DNA of 64,000 nucleotides. Source: Nitrospirales bacterium. Lineage in GTDB: Bacteria > Nitrospirota > Nitrospiria > Nitrospirales > UBA8639. The position numbers were made by a program, and so were the translations under genes. The number at the start of each line of letters is the position of its first letter. Position 1 is the stretch's first letter. The notes below the pieces were generated by a model, which had not been told where the DNA came from, made no database searches, and saw nothing but the letters and a program-made list of their open reading frames with translations. Positions 61,523 to 64,000 of the stretch are shown in pieces. Location: contig BQIV01000006.1 of assembly GCA_021604005.1 (NCBI GenBank), forward strand, positions 1 to 64,000. The letters run 5' to 3'.

Positions 61523-63376
61523 TTAGAAGCCGGTTCCAAGTCGGAAGAGTAAAATATGGAAATTTTCTTTGAGATGATACAATCGCTCAAAGGCATAGCC
61601 CACGGTTCCGTAAAATGGAAACGGTACCCTCGTGCGCGTAAAGATAAAGTCGCCTTTTAATTGTAGTCCTATACGGTAGTTGGCAAAATCTCTTAGTCCT
61701 TCGACTGAGCTGTCGTGGCGTATCGGGACTTCAAGATTCAGCAAGGCCGGTTGAATTGCACTCCTTCTGTCGGGGAGCCACTGAACTTGAGGATTTTCCA
61801 CAAGCCGGTAACCGAAGGTGAGTTGGTTTCTCCATTGGGTATGGTCTTGAGAGGAGTCAAACTTCACATCGCTCTGATAATACGAGCTCCGGTATGTCAC
61901 ATCGAACGGATTGAGGCCTGGTGAGAGTTGGATGCGACGGAGTGTCAGTCCGCCAAAATATTCCTGTCTTTTCACTTCGTTGCCGGACGCGATGAGCGTG
62001 ATTTCCTCAATAAATCCGCCGAACACCTCTCCCTCATAGATATTACGTCCGAAGAGAATGTCCGGAACGTCGAAGGCATAGGCAGCTTGCGTGACGATGG
62101 CACGCTGATTATCATTGTCAGGGAATGATTGACTTGGATCCACATCCTGCAATACAAAGTATCCATTGAGCGTCAGTCGGTTTGGGCCGAAGAGGCGGGA
62201 CAGGTAGACCAGACTTCCTTTGTAGGAGTTGATGTCATCCCAATTGAAGCCAGGATCCCAATTTTGGTGCGTGAATTGAAACTCCCCAGCAACTTTCCCT
62301 TCTCCGACGAGGCGTGACAAACCCACAATACCGTCATATCGTTGTACGTCTTCTTTTCGAGCATGAAAGGTCAAGGCCGGCGTTGTCCGACGTGACCATT
62401 GTGCCGCGGCTTTGACGAAGAGATCAAATCCATAGGGGAGCTGAAAGTCGTCAGCAATCGCTGCCCCAATTTCATGACCGACATCGTTGACAAAATGTGT
62501 TGGATCGTTGAAATCAGGAATCTTTGAGTCATTAAACCGAAGGTAGCGATAGGTGAGGTCAAATGCGCGGAGTTGACCGACCTGAAAGCGTAGACGGTTG
62601 GACGTGACCAGGCCCAATTTTTGGCGAGCAAGTGCCTTGAGTTCCCCCTCGGAAAGCATTCGACTCAAGACACTTTGCGCAAAAAGCGCCTCTCCAGTTA
62701 AGTCCCGGCTATCCACCCATTGATAATCAAATGCTACTGTATCGTTACGGGCTTCAGTGATGGTACTGAAGAAAACAGAGGGATCTTGATTCCCGAACGA
62801 CAAGCCGATTCCATTGGCTTGATTCAAGTAAAAGAGGGATTTTTTTAAATCGTCGCTGGTTTTTGCATCATTCCGTGCCCCCCACCGTTCTTGAGCTTTG
62901 AGATTAGCAATTTTTTCTTGAGCTCGACGATAGCGCTCTTTGGCTGCCATCACGAGCCCTCCGTTTCGTACTCCGCGCATCCATTGCAGGTACTCTCCGT
63001 AGATGAGTTCAAGTGCCGGTTCTTCCGGGTGCAGTTGGATGGCTTGTTCATAATAGGACGCGGCACGTGAATCGCCGGTCCTTTTCATCAGTTCGGCAAT
63101 GATGCAGAGCCGATAGGGATATTCGGGGGAATCTTCGGCCGGTGGCGTCGTCAGACGGCGTTCAATCTCAGACTGGTAGTCTGATGGAGCAATTTTTCCT
63201 GCAAACCATGCACAGGCGTAGGGATCAATTCGTTCTGCGGCCGATGCCAGAGTTGGCGCAGAGAAGAACAAACAGACAATGAGCACCGCACGACATTTAA
63301 TCCAGGTGGAAAGCCGTCGTTGTCTGTCATTCAGGTTAGTATGATTGTCGACCTTGGTTGTGCAGTTTCCAGTCAA
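61523..63376 (-). CDS. secreted TPR protein with outer-membrane beta-barrel-like C-terminus
   Basis: 617 residues from a TTG start that has AAGGAGA about 7 bases upstream. A signal peptide (VLIVCLFFSAPTLASAAE) is followed by a short TPR-like region (about 75-130, YRLCIIAELMKRTGDSRAAS and YYEQAIQLHPEEPALELIYG). From about 190 the sequence alternates hydrophobic and polar residues with many aromatics, and the protein ends in ...RLGTGF, a C-terminal Phe typical of outer-membrane barrels. A channel or assembly factor is likely; the substrate is unknown. It is the first of three envelope genes on this strand. Confidence 0.7.
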   Translation of the reverse strand: MTGNCTTKVDNHTNLNDRQRRLSTWIKCRAVLIVCLFFSAPTLASAAERIDPYACAWFAGKIAPSDYQSEIERRLTTPPAEDSPEYPYRLCIIAELMKRTGDSRAASYYEQAIQLHPEEPALELIYGEYLQWMRGVRNGGLVMAAKERYRRAQEKIANLKAQERWGARNDAKTSDDLKKSLFYLNQANGIGLSFGNQDPSVFFSTITEARNDTVAFDYQWVDSRDLTGEALFAQSVLSRMLSEGELKALARQKLGLVTSNRLRFQVGQLRAFDLTYRYLRFNDSKIPDFNDPTHFVNDVGHEIGAAIADDFQLPYGFDLFVKAAAQWSRRTTPALTFHARKEDVQRYDGIVGLSRLVGEGKVAGEFQFTHQNWDPGFNWDDINSYKGSLVYLSRLFGPNRLTLNGYFVLQDVDPSQSFPDNDNQRAIVTQAAYAFDVPDILFGRNIYEGEVFGGFIEEITLIASGNEVKRQEYFGGLTLRRIQLSPGLNPFDVTYRSSYYQSDVKFDSSQDHTQWRNQLTFGYRLVENPQVQWLPDRRSAIQPALLNLEVPIRHDSSVEGLRDFANYRIGLQLKGDFIFTRTRVPFPFYGTVGYAFERLYHLKENFHILLFRLGTGF

Positions 63377-63906
63377 TGTGCTTCTCCTTCACGTAAATCG
63401 AACCTCATGCTGTTGATGTGATGAAATATAAAAAAGAATGAAAGAATGTGTATACCAATCACGATGAGGAGCGAACATCGTCAACACAATCCGGATTGGG
63501 TAAGCCCGCGCGCCTGTTCAGGGACCGGTCACTGTGGAGTCGCAGTGACGATTGTCGAAGGTGTTGCGTAAATCTTCACTATTTGACAGTAAAATAGCGC
63601 AACAAAGCAAAACAACCAAGTGTACCGTACGGAACGAAAATAATCAAACTTTTCTAGATTCTTCAGTGTTGATGAGTCACAACATGATCAGTATGTCTCT
63701 GTTGCCACTGAGCTCCCTTCGGTTCATGTGTCCCGCACAGAACCGCAATCGGAAATTTTCCGTAATACTCTGTTATCACACGGCTTTTTACGTAGTGACG
63801 CGGTTGTAATCATATTGTTTTGCCTCGTATACTAACTTGAGCGTTTTTCGTGAATTGCGCCTATTCGACATGAGAGGTGCAGACTGTGCAACAAGGGGTT
63901 TTTCGT
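63377..63906. other. intergenic region between the barrel gene and the lipoprotein start
   Basis: About 530 bp shared by two divergent genes. The part from 63540 to 63850 is AT-rich and must hold at least one promoter, but no -35/-10 pair is clear enough to list. Frames of 60-85 codons here have no ribosome site. No repeat or hairpin of note. Confidence 0.5.
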
Positions 63907-64000
63907 GTGCGGACGAATCGCTTCGCAGTACGTAATATGGATCTTCCTCGTCATCGTGATGTGTGTCCATGGGTGTGCGCCACCTCCCAAGGCGTCAAGT
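63907..64000 (+). CDS. lipoprotein, N-terminal end (cut by window edge)
   Basis: A GTG at 63907 with AAGGGG about 9 bases upstream opens a frame that runs off the window after 31 codons. The peptide is a classic lipoprotein signal: basic start (CGRIASQY), hydrophobic core (VIWIFLVIVM) and lipobox VHGC, followed by APPPKASS. The mature protein is outside the window, so its function is unknown. Confidence 0.65.
   Translation, partial: MRTNRFAVRNMDLPRHRDVCPWVCATSQGVK

Overview
The window looks like chromosomal DNA of a diderm (Gram-negative-type) bacterium. It encodes lipoproteins with lipoboxes, a beta-barrel protein ending in Phe, and ordinary housekeeping genes (trp operon, ligA, mutS2, queG, rbgA, rsmJ, rqcH-like). 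Gene content and a short intergenic repeat family remind me of Nitrospirota, but that is inference and no 16S or other marker is present. There are no rRNA, tRNA or CRISPR features that I can see.

Layout. 1-5.5 kb: an IS30-type transposase start cut by the window edge, an RqcH/NFACT gene, a 141-bp miniature transposable element next to a half-size TauE/SafE gene, a YchJ gene and small genes. 5.5-6.1 kb: a decayed IS481 transposase. 6.2-31.1 kb: one unbroken run of 18 minus-strand genes, spaced 0-40 bp or overlapping, that encodes an extracellular contractile injection system (eCIS, PVC/Afp type). In transcription order these are sheath, tube, gp26-like baseplate chaperone, a Glu/Gln/Arg repeat protein, Pvc16-like cap, Pvc15-like AAA ATPase, a small protein, a hub adaptor, LysM, gpD hub, gpV spike, gp25, two J-type baseplate proteins, a gpI-like protein with a probable beta-helix, a DUF6519-like protein, and two eCIS_core (DUF4157) proteins that look like payloads. 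One payload carries an extra HExxH site. The other carries a long amphipathic region and two HNH-like modules. 31.1-35.2 kb: the probable control block, with a second miniature element, a small winged-helix protein behind a candidate sigma-54 promoter and palindromic upstream repeats, a sigma-54 activator with a pseudo-receiver, and a divergent GH46-like hydrolase with a peptidoglycan-binding domain.

35.2-42.1 kb: a complete trpEGDCFBA operon on the minus strand, with a short repeat (core GTGAAGCGT and ATCTCGT) in three of its intergenic gaps and again at 44.1 kb. 42.3-64 kb: a LysM lipoprotein, a MoxR-type AAA ATPase with a 628-residue partner, ligA, rsmJ, small secreted and membrane proteins, rbgA, a tiny zinc-ribbon gene, a GDPD lipoprotein, a CNNM/HlyC transporter, mutS2, queG, Cys-rich and HEQVH secreted proteins, a TPR/beta-barrel protein, and the first 31 codons of a lipoprotein.

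How the main system may work (inference). The sigma-54 activator and the small winged-helix protein would control the injection operon. The ATPase and chaperone would assist assembly. The GH46-like enzyme could open the producer cell wall for release. The eCIS_core domains would load the protease-like and nuclease-like payloads. I recognise no tape measure, separate PAAR tip or classical tail fibre, so those jobs are either missing or done by the large eCIS_core protein, the gpV C-terminus, and the gpI/DUF6519 proteins.
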